Notes: generated from the letters alone by a model not told the origin. A DNA stretch of 64,000 nucleotides from Methylomarinovum tepidoasis (GCF_030294985.1 NZ_AP024718.1:868001-932000); one strand, 5' to 3'; positions 1-9,657 are shown, counted from the first letter of the stretch. Numbers and translations are program-made.

Positions 1-92
1 GCGTCAACATAGCAGATTTGACAGCTGTTGGGCAGTCGCCGTTGGGCTATGATGAAAGCTGCACTGTAGCAACTTCCCCACGAGGTTTCGCC

Positions 93-386
93 ATGCTCGA
101 CCACGGAGAAAGACGCCGGTTTATCCGCATGGAAGCCCGGTGTAAAATGCGTTGCCGGATTCCTCAAAGCGACGAGGAATTCACCGCCACCTGCCACAAT
201 CTCAGCGGCGCGGGGGTGATGTTCACCACCGACCGTCCCGTCGAAGTCGGCAAAGCGCTGGAAATCCGCATCGAACCGGAAAGTGCGGTGACGCCGCCGC
301 TGGAGGCGTTCGTGGAGGTGCTGCGGGTGGAGAAGCGCGACGGCGAATACGCGGTGGCGGCGGAAATCAAAGGCATCAAGGGCTGA
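93..386 (+). CDS. PilZ-domain protein (c-di-GMP receptor type)
   Basis: A 97-residue protein that is essentially a lone PilZ domain. The two c-di-GMP binding elements are visible: an arginine-rich RRRFIR stretch at residues 7-12 and an NLSGAG motif (the [D/N]xSxxG element) at 36-41. PilZ proteins bind cyclic di-GMP and pass the signal to motility, pilus or polysaccharide machinery. The ATG at 93 was chosen over upstream starts because the domain begins immediately there and a CGAGG lies just upstream. The cyclic-nucleotide cluster 3-6 kb downstream and the type IV pilin operon at the other end of the window are possible functional partners, but that link is inference. Confidence 0.85.
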   Translation: MLDHGERRRFIRMEARCKMRCRIPQSDEEFTATCHNLSGAGVMFTTDRPVEVGKALEIRIEPESAVTPPLEAFVEVLRVEKRDGEYAVAAEIKGIKG

Positions 387-396
387 CAGAGCGAAC

Positions 397-801
397 GTGG
401 GTTATTCGGTCACCAAGGAAATCCGGTTCTGTTACGGACACCGGCTCATGAACCATCCGGGCAGGTGCCGCCATCTGCACGGCCACAGCGTGCGGGCGGC
501 GGTGACGGTGTCCGCCGCCGCGCTGGACGCGCAGGGGATGGTGTGCGATTTCGCCGATCTGAAACGGGCGGTCGCCGGGTACGTCAAGGAAACCCTGGAT
601 CACAACCTGCTGCTCCATGAGGCCGATCCGCTGGTGCCGCTGCTGCGGGACGCCGGCGAGCGCTTTCTGACGCTGGCCGAACATCCGACCGCGGAGGTGC
701 TGGCGCGCCTGATCTTCGAACACGTCGAGGCGCAGGGCTATCCGGTCACGGAAGTCGCACTGTGGGAAACCGACACCAGCTGCGCGCGTTACCGGCGCTG
801 A
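397..801 (+). CDS. 6-pyruvoyl-tetrahydropterin synthase / QueD family protein
   Basis: A 134-residue member of the PTPS/6-carboxytetrahydropterin synthase family. Zinc ligands are visible as H15 (FCYGH) and H28/H30 (LHGH), with the catalytic Cys at position 24, the DF-DLK element around 51-55, LDHN at 67-70 and a WETDTS segment near the C-terminus that carries the substrate-anchoring Glu. Family members act on dihydroneopterin triphosphate in queuosine or pterin synthesis. In a methanotroph a role in (tetrahydromethano)pterin synthesis is possible, but the sequence does not separate this from QueD. It starts with GTG, 10 bases after the PilZ gene, so the two are probably cotranscribed. Confidence 0.85.
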   Translation: MGYSVTKEIRFCYGHRLMNHPGRCRHLHGHSVRAAVTVSAAALDAQGMVCDFADLKRAVAGYVKETLDHNLLLHEADPLVPLLRDAGERFLTLAEHPTAEVLARLIFEHVEAQGYPVTEVALWETDTSCARYRR

Positions 802-806
802 AACCG

Positions 807-1259
807 ATGCCCAACCTGAAGCCCATCCATCCGCTCCGCACCCTGCAGGAGCTGTGCGAGTCGAACTACCGCAAGCTGCGCCGCCTCATTCCCGGCCTGC
901 GGCAGTTGGAAAGCGGGGCGGTCGCCTTCCCGAACGGTCAGCCGGCGTTGCACGTCAGGCTGTTGGAGAAGGCGCCTTTCACCCTGACCCTGGAGCTGAG
1001 CTACTGTTTCGATCACGGGCCGCAGCCGCTGTTCGAGCCGGCCCTCAGGCTGCGGGTCTATCTCGATGCCGGCATGGTGGAGGTGCTGGAAGATGCCGAA
1101 CGCCCGCCGCTGCGGATCCGGGGGCCGGTGGACCGGCAGGTGCTCGAGCACAAGTGGCAGATGAACTATTTCCTCGACAAGTGGCTGGACCATTGCCTCC
1201 AGCGCGGGTATCGTTTTAGCGCCGACGACCGCCCCGAAGCGGCCACCGCCAATCTTTAG
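807..1259 (+). CDS. DUF1249 family protein (YqiB-like)
   Basis: A 150-residue protein matching the DUF1249/YqiB family, recognised by the N-terminal YRKLRRLIPGL segment, the LTLELSYCF strand region and the C-terminal QMNYFLDKWLDHCL segment. The function of the family is unknown; in enterobacteria the gene sits beside nudF and cpdA. The ATG at 807 follows the preceding pterin synthase stop by five bases, so it is likely translated from the same message. No signal peptide or membrane segment is seen. Confidence 0.75.
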   Translation: MPNLKPIHPLRTLQELCESNYRKLRRLIPGLRQLESGAVAFPNGQPALHVRLLEKAPFTLTLELSYCFDHGPQPLFEPALRLRVYLDAGMVEVLEDAERPPLRIRGPVDRQVLEHKWQMNYFLDKWLDHCLQRGYRFSADDRPEAATANL

Positions 1260-1276
1260 ACACCAAGGAGACCGTT

Positions 1277-2359
1277 ATGCAGCGACGTCGTTTTCTGCAC
1301 CGACTGGGAACCGGCGCCCTGGCCGCCGGAGCGACCCTGGCCACCCCCTCGGTGGCGCTGGCGAAAAAGACCTTCCGCTGGAAGATGGTCACCGCCTGGC
1401 CCAAGAATTTCCCCGGTTTGGGGACCGGCGCCAATCGCCTGGCGGAACGCATCACCGCCATGAGCGGCGGCCGCATCCGGGTCAAGGTCTACGGCGCCGG
1501 CGAGCTGGTGCCGGCTTTCGAGGTCTTCGACGCGGTTTCCCGCGGCACCGCCCAGATGGGCCACGCCGGCGCCTATTACTGGAAGGGCAAGGGGGAGGTG
1601 TTCCAGTTCTTCTCCGCGGTGCCGTTCGGCTTCACCCCCCAGGAGGTCAACGCCTGGCTCTATTACGGCGGCGGCATGGAACTGTGGCGCGAGCTGTACG
1701 CCAACTTCGGCCTGGTGCCCACCGCCGCCGGCAACACCGGCACTCAGATGGCAGGCTGGTTCCGCAAGGAAATCAAATCCCTCGACGACCTCAAGGGACT
1801 GAAGATGCGGATTCCGGGCCTGGGGGGCGAGGTGCTCAAGCGTGCCGGCGGCACGCCGGTCAACATTCCCGGCGGCGAGCTGTTCACCGCCTTGCAGTCG
1901 GGCACCATCGACGCCACCGAATGGGTCGGCCCCTACAACGATTTGGCCTTCGGGCTCTACAAGGCGGCCAAGTACTACTACTATCCCGGCTGGCACGAGC
2001 CCGGTTCGGTGATCGAGTGCTTCATCAACAAGGCCGCGTTCGAAGCGCTGCCCAAGGATCTGCGCCAGATCGTGCTGGCCGCCTGTCAGGCCGCCAACCT
2101 CGACATGCTGGCGGAGATGACCGCCCGTAACCAGCAGGCGTTGGAGACCCTGGTGCAGGAACACGGAGTCCAGGTGAAGGCGCTGCCGGACGAGGTGCTC
2201 AGGACCCTGCACCGGTTGGCGGATCAGGTGGTGGAGGAAATCGCCGCCGGCGACCCCTTCGCCCGTAAGGTGTACGATTCCTACCGCAGCTTCCACCGCC
2301 AGGTATCGGCGTGGTCGGGCATCGCCGAATACGCCTTCATGCGGGCGCGCAGCCTATAG
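1277..2359 (+). CDS. TRAP transporter solute-binding protein (DctP family), Tat-exported
   Basis: A 360-residue periplasmic receptor of a TRAP (tripartite ATP-independent periplasmic) transporter. The N-terminus carries a twin-arginine type signal (RRRFLHRLG followed by an Ala-rich stretch ending near residue 29), indicating folded export. The mature part has the DctP fold with the conserved segment KMRIPGLGGEV and the Trp/Tyr-rich EWVGPYND region typical of the TakP-like 2-oxo-acid binding branch. An AAGGAGA ribosome site precedes the ATG. No DctQ or DctM membrane genes lie nearby, so it is an orphan receptor in this window; the substrate cannot be inferred. Confidence 0.85.
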   Translation: MQRRRFLHRLGTGALAAGATLATPSVALAKKTFRWKMVTAWPKNFPGLGTGANRLAERITAMSGGRIRVKVYGAGELVPAFEVFDAVSRGTAQMGHAGAYYWKGKGEVFQFFSAVPFGFTPQEVNAWLYYGGGMELWRELYANFGLVPTAAGNTGTQMAGWFRKEIKSLDDLKGLKMRIPGLGGEVLKRAGGTPVNIPGGELFTALQSGTIDATEWVGPYNDLAFGLYKAAKYYYYPGWHEPGSVIECFINKAAFEALPKDLRQIVLAACQAANLDMLAEMTARNQQALETLVQEHGVQVKALPDEVLRTLHRLADQVVEEIAAGDPFARKVYDSYRSFHRQVSAWSGIAEYAFMRARSL

Positions 2360-2361
2360 GC

Positions 2362-2538
2362 TCAGATCGTCTTGAGCTGGGCCAGCACCTTTTCCAGGGC
2401 GGCCTTCTTCTCCTTGAGTCGCTCGCGGAAGTCGGCCGAGTCGGTGTCGGCGATTTCGTAACGCAGGTCGGACAGATAGCTTTCCAGGGTTTCGATGAGG
2501 TGTTTTGTTTCTTTGTCGCTGAGGTCGAGCTGGATCAT
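2362..2538 (-). CDS. small conserved-looking hypothetical protein (58 aa)
   Basis: A short reading frame of 58 codons between the TRAP receptor and the esterase. Its start (MIQLDLSDKETKHLI) is preceded by an AGGGGG ribosome site. The sequence is charged and strongly helical, with a Lys/Glu/Leu-rich second half (RERLKEKKAALEKVLAQL) that looks like a coiled coil. It fits the pattern of small conserved proteobacterial proteins of unknown function. No function is assigned. It ends two bases beyond the convergent TRAP gene. Confidence 0.6.
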   Translation of the reverse strand: MIQLDLSDKETKHLIETLESYLSDLRYEIADTDSADFRERLKEKKAALEKVLAQLKTI

Positions 2539-2604
2539 GGCGCAGATTCCCCCTGTTGAAGTTTCGCTAACGTTTTACTCTCCCGCTTGAGAGGCGTCAA
2601 CACG

Positions 2605-3267
2605 ATGCAAGATTCTTCCCTGGAAGCGGTCGTGGTGGAAACCGGTCCCGATCCCGACGCCTGTATCGTCTGGCTGCACGGGCTGGGGGCCGACGGCCAC
2701 GACTTCGAGCCCATCGCCGCGGAGCTGAACCTGCCCGGGGCGGTACGTTTCATCTTTCCCCATGCGCCGGTGCGGCCGGTGACCATCAACGGCGGCATGG
2801 CGATGCGGGCCTGGTACGACATCGCCAGCCCCGACCTGCGCCGCCGGGTGGACGCGGCGGGCATCCGCCAGTCCCAGGCGTCGATCGACCGCCTGCTCGA
2901 CAGCCAGATCGCCGCCGGCGTTCCGCCGGGGCGGATCGTCCTCGGCGGTTTCTCTCAGGGCGGGGTGATCGCCCTGGAGACCGGGGTGCGCCGCCGCCCG
3001 CCCCTGGCGGGCATCGTCGCCCTGTCCACCTACGTCGCCCTGGCGGACGAATTCCCCCCGGCGCCGCCGGATGCGGCCCCCATCCTGATGATGCACGGCA
3101 GCCTCGATTCCATCGTGCCGCTGGCCTTGGCGGAGGACAGCCGCCGCCTGCTGGAGGCGCTGGGTTATCCGGTGGAATGGCACGTCTTCCCCATGGCCCA
3201 TGCGGTCTGCACCGAGGAGCTCGCCATCCTGCGCCGCTGGCTGTTGGCGCGCTTCGGCTGGCGTTAG
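2605..3267 (+). CDS. alpha/beta-hydrolase carboxylesterase (phospholipase/carboxylesterase family)
   Basis: A 220-residue serine hydrolase of the family that includes Pseudomonas carboxylesterase II and acyl-protein thioesterases. The oxyanion-loop WLHGLGADGHDF lies near the N-terminus, the nucleophile elbow GFSQGG around residue 115, the acid in HGSLDSIVP around 172 and the histidine in MAHAVC near 200. It hydrolyses short acyl esters; the natural substrate is unknown. The ATG at 2605 is preferred over an upstream TTG because GAGAGG lies at proper spacing. It overlaps the end of the convergent adenylate cyclase gene by four bases. Confidence 0.88.
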   Translation: MQDSSLEAVVVETGPDPDACIVWLHGLGADGHDFEPIAAELNLPGAVRFIFPHAPVRPVTINGGMAMRAWYDIASPDLRRRVDAAGIRQSQASIDRLLDSQIAAGVPPGRIVLGGFSQGGVIALETGVRRRPPLAGIVALSTYVALADEFPPAPPDAAPILMMHGSLDSIVPLALAEDSRRLLEALGYPVEWHVFPMAHAVCTEELAILRRWLLARFGWR

Positions 3268-5282
3268 TCCAGCGGGTACCAGACCAGACGTCCCCGACGC
3301 TGCCGAAAGTGGTAAACCCGGCCGGCGGCGGTGAGCTCGGCGGGGTGTCCGGCCGGCAGCGCCTCCGTCAGCTGCCGGTAGCACGCCGTCATCCGCCGGG
3401 CCAGCGTCGGGGCGGAAAAGCAGAAGGATTGCAACGTCAGCGCCTCCCCACCCTGTTGATACAGGTGGCAGAGGGCGTCGAACCAGCCTTCCAGCCCCTG
3501 ATAGCGCTGGCTTTCCCATTCCCCCCAGGTGTTGAGGGTGAGGATTTCCACGGTTTGGAGCAGACTGCGGCGTTCGGCGCCGTAGTCGAGCGGATCGAAG
3601 CGGGCGCTGGCGATTTCGAAATCCCCGCGCCGGGGACGGGTGGGGCGACCCGGATTGGCGGCCAGCAAGGCCCGCTGCAATCTTGCCGGCCGTGCGAAAG
3701 CGTCCAGTTCCGGTTCCCCGGCGGCCTGGAGAAAACGCCGGAGTTCGCGGTTGAGGGCGGCCAGTTCCGCCGCCGTCACGGGGGTCCCGGGCGGCAGCTG
3801 CCAGCGGGTGGCGGGGACGGCGAGCCGGTTGACCCAGCTCCAGGCCAGGGCGCCGAGCAGGGTGTCGGCCTGATGCAACGGCGTCGGTGATTTGCCGGGA
3901 AGGGCGATCTGCCACCGTTCGGTTTCCGGATCCCGGGACAGTTGCAGCCACGGCTCCGGGGTTGCCTGGAGTCGGATGACCGGAACCTTGCCCGGGCGGC
4001 TGCCGAGCACCGCCTGGAGGCGCCGGGTGAGCCGCTGCATGTCCGCCGTGGAGGAGTCCGGTTCACCGGCGAGGTGGCGGATCGTGGCGTAGGCATTCTC
4101 CAGGGCGTCGGTCAGCGCCTGCCATTCCTCCAGCGCCTGGGTGATCGCCAGTGTGCCGCGGCGTCGGGGTGGCGACAGTTCGCCGCGTTGTACCAGAGTG
4201 GCCGTCAGGCGGCGGTAGTCCGGATGCCGTTCGGCGTCGCCGATCTTGAGCGCGAAGCAATGGCGGGCGAGCTGCACCAGTGCCGGTGATCCCGTCCGCT
4301 GGGCGGCCTCGGTGGCGCGGTGGTACAGCAGCAGATACGGATCGAGGACGAAAGGATCGGGGGGGCCGGCGTACACTGCGGCCTTGATGGTGGTGGCGAG
4401 CCAGCGCGGTTGAGGGTGGTCGGCGGCGTAATCGAGCAGCAGCAGCAGTTTGAGCAGGGCCTTGTGCGGGGCGTCGAGGGCTTTGTGCAGATGCCACAGG
4501 CCGGCGCTGACCAGTTCCTGCGTCGGCAGCTGTTCCAGGCCGCCGAGGTCGATGAGGCCGCCGGGATCGATGAAGCGTTTGCCGAGGAGAAAATCGGCGT
4601 ATTCACGGTAACGTCCTTCCCATTCCGGCGGCACCAGCCACCACAGCGGCCGCTGCCCGGCCAGGTGGATGGCGGTGCGGTAGAACTCCTCCAGCAGCAG
4701 GATGTGCTGGGTGCTGCCGGCGCTTTCCTTGGACAGCGCCGGCGGGATCCCCCGGCGCAATGCCTCCGGCGACACCAGGAAACAGTGCAGCTCCAGCCCG
4801 AAACCGGCCATCCAGTCCTCGATGGCGCGGCATTTGGCCTGCAGGGCCGCCAGATCGCCGGACTCCAGGTCGCCGCGGTGGCAGATCCACAGATCCAGGT
4901 CGCTGCCGCGGGAAAACGCGATGCTGCCGACGCTGCCCATCAGAAACAGCGCCAGCAGCGGGGCTTCGGAATGGCCGCGGAGGCGGTGGTCGAGGCCGGG
5001 GAAGTGGCGTCTGGCCGCCCGGCGCATGAAGGGATCGGGACGATAGTCGCGGATGCCGGCGGGAGCGGGGCCGAGATCGTAGCCGGGCAGGGCGGGATGG
5101 TGCTGGTGCAGCAGCAGCGGCAGCAGCGCCAGGGCGTCGCGCTGGCGGGGGCTGAAGGTATCCGCCAGCAGCTGCAGTCGCTGGCGGTGGAAATGGAGGA
5201 AGCGCCGAATCAGGTGGTTGAGATCGCGGCGGCTGATCTCTCCGCCCGGCGCCGCCAGACGGATGGCGCGTGCCCGGTTCAA
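3264..5282 (-). CDS. cyaA: class I adenylate cyclase, short C-terminus
   Basis: A 672-residue class I (enterobacterial-type) adenylate cyclase making cAMP from ATP. The nucleotidyltransferase signature GSVGSIAFSRGSDLDLW (around residues 113-130) carries the metal-binding aspartates, and GSTQHILLLEEFYRTA follows. The long regulatory part is recognisable (LDLGGLEQLP, ALLKLLLLLDYA), but the protein stops roughly where E. coli CyaA still has about 150 residues, so the C-terminal tail is missing. The only start fitting the family's N-terminus is a TTG at 5282, eight bases after the upstream PAS/GGDEF gene stop, suggesting translational coupling. Confidence 0.88.
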   Translation of the reverse strand: MNRARAIRLAAPGGEISRRDLNHLIRRFLHFHRQRLQLLADTFSPRQRDALALLPLLLHQHHPALPGYDLGPAPAGIRDYRPDPFMRRAARRHFPGLDHRLRGHSEAPLLALFLMGSVGSIAFSRGSDLDLWICHRGDLESGDLAALQAKCRAIEDWMAGFGLELHCFLVSPEALRRGIPPALSKESAGSTQHILLLEEFYRTAIHLAGQRPLWWLVPPEWEGRYREYADFLLGKRFIDPGGLIDLGGLEQLPTQELVSAGLWHLHKALDAPHKALLKLLLLLDYAADHPQPRWLATTIKAAVYAGPPDPFVLDPYLLLYHRATEAAQRTGSPALVQLARHCFALKIGDAERHPDYRRLTATLVQRGELSPPRRRGTLAITQALEEWQALTDALENAYATIRHLAGEPDSSTADMQRLTRRLQAVLGSRPGKVPVIRLQATPEPWLQLSRDPETERWQIALPGKSPTPLHQADTLLGALAWSWVNRLAVPATRWQLPPGTPVTAAELAALNRELRRFLQAAGEPELDAFARPARLQRALLAANPGRPTRPRRGDFEIASARFDPLDYGAERRSLLQTVEILTLNTWGEWESQRYQGLEGWFDALCHLYQQGGEALTLQSFCFSAPTLARRMTACYRQLTEALPAGHPAELTAAGRVYHFRQRRGRLVWYPLD

Positions 5283-5289
5283 GCCGCGG

Positions 5290-6069
5290 TCAGGACAGCA
5301 AGGCGCTGAGGTCGATTTCCTGGTCCTGGGATACCCGCTTGAGCAGTTTGCCCAGATCGTCTCCCTTGTTCCAGGCGGCGACGCCGTAGCGGATCTTGCC
5401 TTCGCCGTCCTGGAGCTGGAAGGCGGCGCGGTCGCTGAGGAGCTTGACCGCCAGCTCGCGGGCATCCTCCAGGCCGGTCTCCGGCAATACCAGCAGGAAG
5501 GTGTCGTCGTCCAGGAGGCCGATTTCGTCGGCCCAGCGCAGTTTGTCCTTGAGCGCCTGGCTCAGCGCCCGCATCAGTTCCCGGCGCCGGGTCTCGTCGC
5601 TGTCGATTTCGAGGCTGAGGCGGATGACCGACAGCGGGTTCTCGTAACGACGGCTGCGGCTGATCTGACGGTCCAGCTCCCGCAGGATGGCGCGGCGGTT
5701 CTGCAGCCCGGTGACCGGGTCGCGGGTCTCCAGGGTTTCGAGGCGCTGCTGTAGCGCCTCGAGGTCGTCGATCATGTGCCGTTGCTCGGTGACGTCGGCG
5801 AAATAATGGGCCTCCCCTTCGGGAAGCGCATGGACGGACTGGCGCTGGAACCAGCGAACCCCGTCGGGCGTGGCGACCTCCACCAGATCCTCGCGCCACA
5901 GGCTTAGCGGTGTGTCCGCCAGAGGGCGGCCGATGAATTCCCCTTTGGGAAGGCCGGCCAGATCGGCCAGGGTCTGGTTGAGCCAAGCGATCCGGTTCCG
6001 CTGGACGATGAGGACGGCCAGGGGGGCCTTGTCGAGCGCGACGCTCAGGTCATCTTGCGTGACGATCAT
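5290..6069 (-). CDS. PAS protein with degenerate GGDEF domain
   Basis: A 259-residue protein: an N-terminal PAS-like sensor (residues about 8-105, including WLNQTLADLAGLPKGEFIGRP), a short linker helix, and a GGDEF-type domain beginning at DPVTGLQNRRAIL. The catalytic signature is altered: where diguanylate cyclases read GGDEF this protein reads DDDTF (in LLDDDTFLLVLPET), and no RxxD inhibitory site is visible. It is therefore unlikely to make c-di-GMP and may act as a sensor or adaptor, perhaps for the adenylate cyclase encoded directly downstream. ATG 6069 was chosen because PAS homology starts just after it. Confidence 0.85.
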   Translation of the reverse strand: MIVTQDDLSVALDKAPLAVLIVQRNRIAWLNQTLADLAGLPKGEFIGRPLADTPLSLWREDLVEVATPDGVRWFQRQSVHALPEGEAHYFADVTEQRHMIDDLEALQQRLETLETRDPVTGLQNRRAILRELDRQISRSRRYENPLSVIRLSLEIDSDETRRRELMRALSQALKDKLRWADEIGLLDDDTFLLVLPETGLEDARELAVKLLSDRAAFQLQDGEGKIRYGVAAWNKGDDLGKLLKRVSQDQEIDLSALLS

Positions 6070-6171
6070 GAGGGGTTCCCGTAGATTCGAATGATTTCGA
6101 CAGTATGGCACAACCGCTCGGCGGTTGGTCAAGTGTTGCGGCAGTAGTAGTGTCAATGCGCTTTCCTGACC

Positions 6172-6177
6172 TATACT
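6172..6177 (+). promoter_or_regulatory. possible -10 box of the EAL gene
   Basis: TATACT lies about 55 bases upstream of the EAL-protein start in the divergent intergenic region. The best -35 candidate is weak (TGTCAA at 6151, short spacing), so the assignment is tentative. Confidence 0.3.
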
Positions 6178-6232
6178 ACTTTAAAAATTTGAACCACGAC
6201 TCGCAAAAGAGTATGCGAAAGGACCGGTCTTT

Positions 6233-8278
6233 ATGTCTCCATCCTTTTCCGTGGCGGCCTCCCATCTGCAGGCGATTCTGGAAAGTCTGACCCGATTTCA
6301 GCGCGATTACGGGGGCCTGATCGAGCAGCTCGAATCCACACAACGAGAGCGCCTGCACACCATCCAAGAAACCTTTTTGAAGCATTTGCTCAACGGCGTC
6401 AGGGTTGACGGTGACGCGTTGGCTCGGGTGTTTCTGGATTTGGCACTGCCCTTCGATTTGCTGCTGGGCAGTCTCAACCATCTGAAGGCAGAAGTGCTCC
6501 GCTATGAAACGGTGGCGGGCCGGCAAGTGGAGCATGACGAGGCGCTGCAAGCCTTCGGTGCCATCAATCAAATTTTTTCCCTTGCCCGGAACCAGGCCGC
6601 AGAGGTCTATCTGCGGGTGGAGGTGCGTCGCCCGCTGTTGCTTGAGAAAGCCCAGATGCGGAGCAAAATGCTGATCCGTCTCTGTTTCGATTGGCTGGCG
6701 CAGATCAACGATGCCATTTTGAATGATTTGACGGCTTTCCCCCTCACGCCGGCCAAGGACAGTCCGTTTGCGAAAGCCCTCTACTATCCCGAGAGCCTGC
6801 TCATCTGTTTGGACATGAAAGTCTGCGACCAGCTGCAGGAGCGCCATCGCCTGTTGCTGCAGAATGCGGCCATTCTCTATGCCATGTTGACGGATCGGCG
6901 TTTCGAAGCGGCTTATCTGCTCTATCGGGAGATTCGTCGGCAACTGGCCGAGTTGCTGGATTTGCTGGGGGTGCTTTATTTCGAGAGCCAGACCAACCGG
7001 GTTCAAACGTTCTTCAAATTTCTCCAGGGGTTATTGTTTCTGCCCCGTGCCAAGTATCTCGGGGTCATCAATCTGAAGGAACTGACACGTATCAATCAGG
7101 TTTATGGTATCGAGGCCGGGGACCGGTGTATTACCCTGCTGGAACAGTGTCTGAACCAGGTGTTCGAGCGTCACGCTGCCTGGATGGTGTTCACTCGGGG
7201 GATTGCCGGGGATTTCTATCTGGCCTGTTATGGGGCTGACGGCCGGCAGGTCGGAGCGCTGCTGGCCGAGATCGAAGACTGTCTGAAACAGTGCAGCGAG
7301 GCGTTGCCGTATCAGGTTTCTCTGCGTTCGGTGGCCATCCGCTTCGACGAGCTCAAAGAAATGACCACCGAGAACATGCACCTGGTCATCCGTTATCTTT
7401 CCCAGCTGGCCCGCCGGCATCACAATCAGGTGCTGGAATCCTTTCAGGATCAAAGCGCTATGTGGGACTGGGTGCGAGCGCAATATCGGCAAACGCTGGA
7501 TATCCGCAGTCGTCTGCAAGCATCGGAACTGGAAATCTTCGTACAGCCATTGATGTCCCTGGAGACATGGGGGGAGCTCCATGCCTTCGAGGTGCTGGGA
7601 AGATTCCGTGAGGGCGATGGTTACCTATCCGCCGGTCTGTTCATCGATACCCTGGTCGAAATGGGGTTGGTGCAGACATTCGACCACCTCGTTCTGCAGC
7701 GGATCATCGCGCAGCGGGAGACTCTGGCGCAGCTGACCCGCCGCCTCTTCATCAACGTCTCGGCCGCCAGTCTGGAGGACGAATCCTATCTGAAGGCGCT
7801 GAAAGCCGCTCTCCAGGGCCCTCTGGCAGGATTCGAGGTCGTGTTGGAGCTGACCGAGCAGGTATTGTTGGAAAATCTTGAGCTGATATGTTGTCTCCAT
7901 CACCGCTATGACATGATCTTCGCCAGCGACGATTTCGGCAGTGGCTATTCCTCCCTGCAGACGGTCATTGAGCTGGCCCTGGGGGGCGGGTTGCGCTATC
8001 TCAAGATCGACGGTTCCCTGATCCGTCAGCTGGGAGAGAACCCCGCCAGCGAGCGCATCGTCCGCATCGTGCACCAGATGGCCCAGGAGCTGGAACTCAA
8101 AACTGTGGCCGAATACGTCGAAACCCAGACTCAGCTGGATAGCCTGCGCCAGGTGGCGGTCGACTTCGGCCAGGGGTATTTGCTGGGGGTGCCGGATCGG
8201 GTCGAAGTCTGGCTTAGCAAGCGGGCCTACCTTCAGAGCCGGTCTCAAACCGAGGCTCCCCCGGTACTGTTCAGCTGA
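6233..8278 (+). CDS. GGDEF(degenerate)-EAL c-di-GMP phosphodiesterase
   Basis: A 681-residue cytoplasmic protein. Residues 1-265 are an all-helical sensor region of unknown ligand; about 270-430 resemble a degenerate GGDEF domain with no GGDEF motif; about 440-665 form an EAL domain. The catalytic EAL set is present: FEVLGRF (EVL for EAL, about 452), NVSAAS (about 508), ELTE (about 538), DDFGSGYSS (about 565), KIDGS (about 590), AEYVET (about 625) and QGY (about 645), so c-di-GMP hydrolysis is plausible. The ATG at 6233 has a GAAAGGA ribosome site. It is divergent from the PAS/GGDEF gene and overlaps argH tail to tail by 34 bases. Confidence 0.87.
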   Translation: MSPSFSVAASHLQAILESLTRFQRDYGGLIEQLESTQRERLHTIQETFLKHLLNGVRVDGDALARVFLDLALPFDLLLGSLNHLKAEVLRYETVAGRQVEHDEALQAFGAINQIFSLARNQAAEVYLRVEVRRPLLLEKAQMRSKMLIRLCFDWLAQINDAILNDLTAFPLTPAKDSPFAKALYYPESLLICLDMKVCDQLQERHRLLLQNAAILYAMLTDRRFEAAYLLYREIRRQLAELLDLLGVLYFESQTNRVQTFFKFLQGLLFLPRAKYLGVINLKELTRINQVYGIEAGDRCITLLEQCLNQVFERHAAWMVFTRGIAGDFYLACYGADGRQVGALLAEIEDCLKQCSEALPYQVSLRSVAIRFDELKEMTTENMHLVIRYLSQLARRHHNQVLESFQDQSAMWDWVRAQYRQTLDIRSRLQASELEIFVQPLMSLETWGELHAFEVLGRFREGDGYLSAGLFIDTLVEMGLVQTFDHLVLQRIIAQRETLAQLTRRLFINVSAASLEDESYLKALKAALQGPLAGFEVVLELTEQVLLENLELICCLHHRYDMIFASDDFGSGYSSLQTVIELALGGGLRYLKIDGSLIRQLGENPASERIVRIVHQMAQELELKTVAEYVETQTQLDSLRQVAVDFGQGYLLGVPDRVEVWLSKRAYLQSRSQTEAPPVLFS

Positions 8279-9657
8279 GCCAGCCTCGCCCGTGCTTCCT
8301 CGACCGCTTGGCGCACCTGCTCCGGGGCGGTGCCGCCGTAATGACGGCGGGCGGCGACCGAGCCTTCCAGGGTCAGCACTTCATAGACGTCTTCCCCGAT
8401 GGCCGGACATAGCGCCTGCAGCGCCGCCAGCGGCAGCTCGGCCAGATCGCAGCCTGCTTCCATCGCCTGCCGCACCGCCTTGCCGACGATTTCGTGGGCG
8501 TCGCGGAAGGGCACGCCCTTGCGCACCAGGTAGTCGGCCAGGTCGGTGGCGGTGGCGAACCCCTGGCGGGCGGCGGCCTTCATCCGCTCGCGCTTGGGGC
8601 GGACGTGGGGCATCATGTCGGCGAAGGCGCGCAGGCAGGCGCGTACGGTATCGACGGTGTCGAACAGCGGTTCCTTGTCCTCCTGGTTGTCCTTGTTGTA
8701 GGCCAGCGGCTGGGCCTTCATCAGCGTCAAAAGTCCCATCAGGTGGCCGAACACCCGCCCGCTCTTGCCGCGCACCAGCTCCGGCACGTCCGGGTTTTTC
8801 TTCTGCGGCATGATCGAGGAGCCGGTGCAAAAGGCGTCGGGCAGCTCCAGAAAATCGAACTGGGCCGAGGTCCACAGCACCAGTTCCTCGGAGAAGCGCG
8901 ACAGGTGCATGAGGATCAGGGATGCGCAGGCCGCAAATTCGATGGCGAAATCGCGGTCCGAAACCGCATCGAGGGAGTTGGCCGCCGGCCGCTCGAAGCC
9001 CAGCAGCTCGGCGGTATGGAAACGGTCGATGGGGTAGGGGGTGCCGGCCAGGGCGGCGGCGCCCAGGGGCATGACGTTGACCCGGCGGCGGCAGTCGAGG
9101 AGGCGCTCGCGGTCGCGCTGGAGCATTTCGAACCAGGCCATGAGGTGGTGGCCGAAGGTGATCGGCTGGGCCACCTGCAGATGGGTGAAGCCGGGCATGA
9201 TCGTGTCGGCCTCGCGTTCGGCCAGGTCCAGCAGGGCGGTCTGCAGTCGCGTCAACTCGGCCAGGATCCGGTCGATCTCGTCGCGCAGCCACAGGCGGAT
9301 GTCGGTGGCCACTTGGTCGTTGCGGGAGCGGGCGGTGTGGAGCTTCTTGCCGGCGTCGCCGATCAGCCCGGTCAGGCGCGCCTCGATGTTCATGTGGACG
9401 TCCTCCAGGGCCACCGACCACTGGAATTCCCCCCGCTCGATCTCGTCCAATATCTGGTGCAGCCCGGAAACGATGGCCTGGCATTCCGCCTCCGTGAGCA
9501 CGCCGATCTTGTGCAGCATCCGGGCGTGGGCGATGGAGCCCTGGATGTCGTAGGGGGCCAGGCGCTTGTCGAAAGAGACCGAGGCGGTGAATTCCTCGAC
9601 GAATTGGTCGGTGGGCTGGCTGAAACGGCCGCCCCAGGGTTTGTCCTGCGTGGTCAT
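8245..9657 (-). CDS. argH: argininosuccinate lyase
   Basis: A 470-residue enzyme that cleaves argininosuccinate to arginine and fumarate, the last step of arginine synthesis. The fumarase/lyase superfamily signature [11 protein letters not shown] lies around residues 278-290; the N-terminal [16 protein letters not shown] and the [12 protein letters not shown] segment are diagnostic of ArgH. Length is normal for the family. It is transcribed alone, divergent from the HAD phosphatase gene, and its 3' end overlaps the convergent EAL gene by 34 bases. Confidence 0.97.
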   Translation of the reverse strand: MTTQDKPWGGRFSQPTDQFVEEFTASVSFDKRLAPYDIQGSIAHARMLHKIGVLTEAECQAIVSGLHQILDEIERGEFQWSVALEDVHMNIEARLTGLIGDAGKKLHTARSRNDQVATDIRLWLRDEIDRILAELTRLQTALLDLAEREADTIMPGFTHLQVAQPITFGHHLMAWFEMLQRDRERLLDCRRRVNVMPLGAAALAGTPYPIDRFHTAELLGFERPAANSLDAVSDRDFAIEFAACASLILMHLSRFSEELVLWTSAQFDFLELPDAFCTGSSIMPQKKNPDVPELVRGKSGRVFGHLMGLLTLMKAQPLAYNKDNQEDKEPLFDTVDTVRACLRAFADMMPHVRPKRERMKAAARQGFATATDLADYLVRKGVPFRDAHEIVGKAVRQAMEAGCDLAELPLAALQALCPAIGEDVYEVLTLEGSVAARRHYGGTAPEQVRQAVEEARARLAQLNSTGGASV

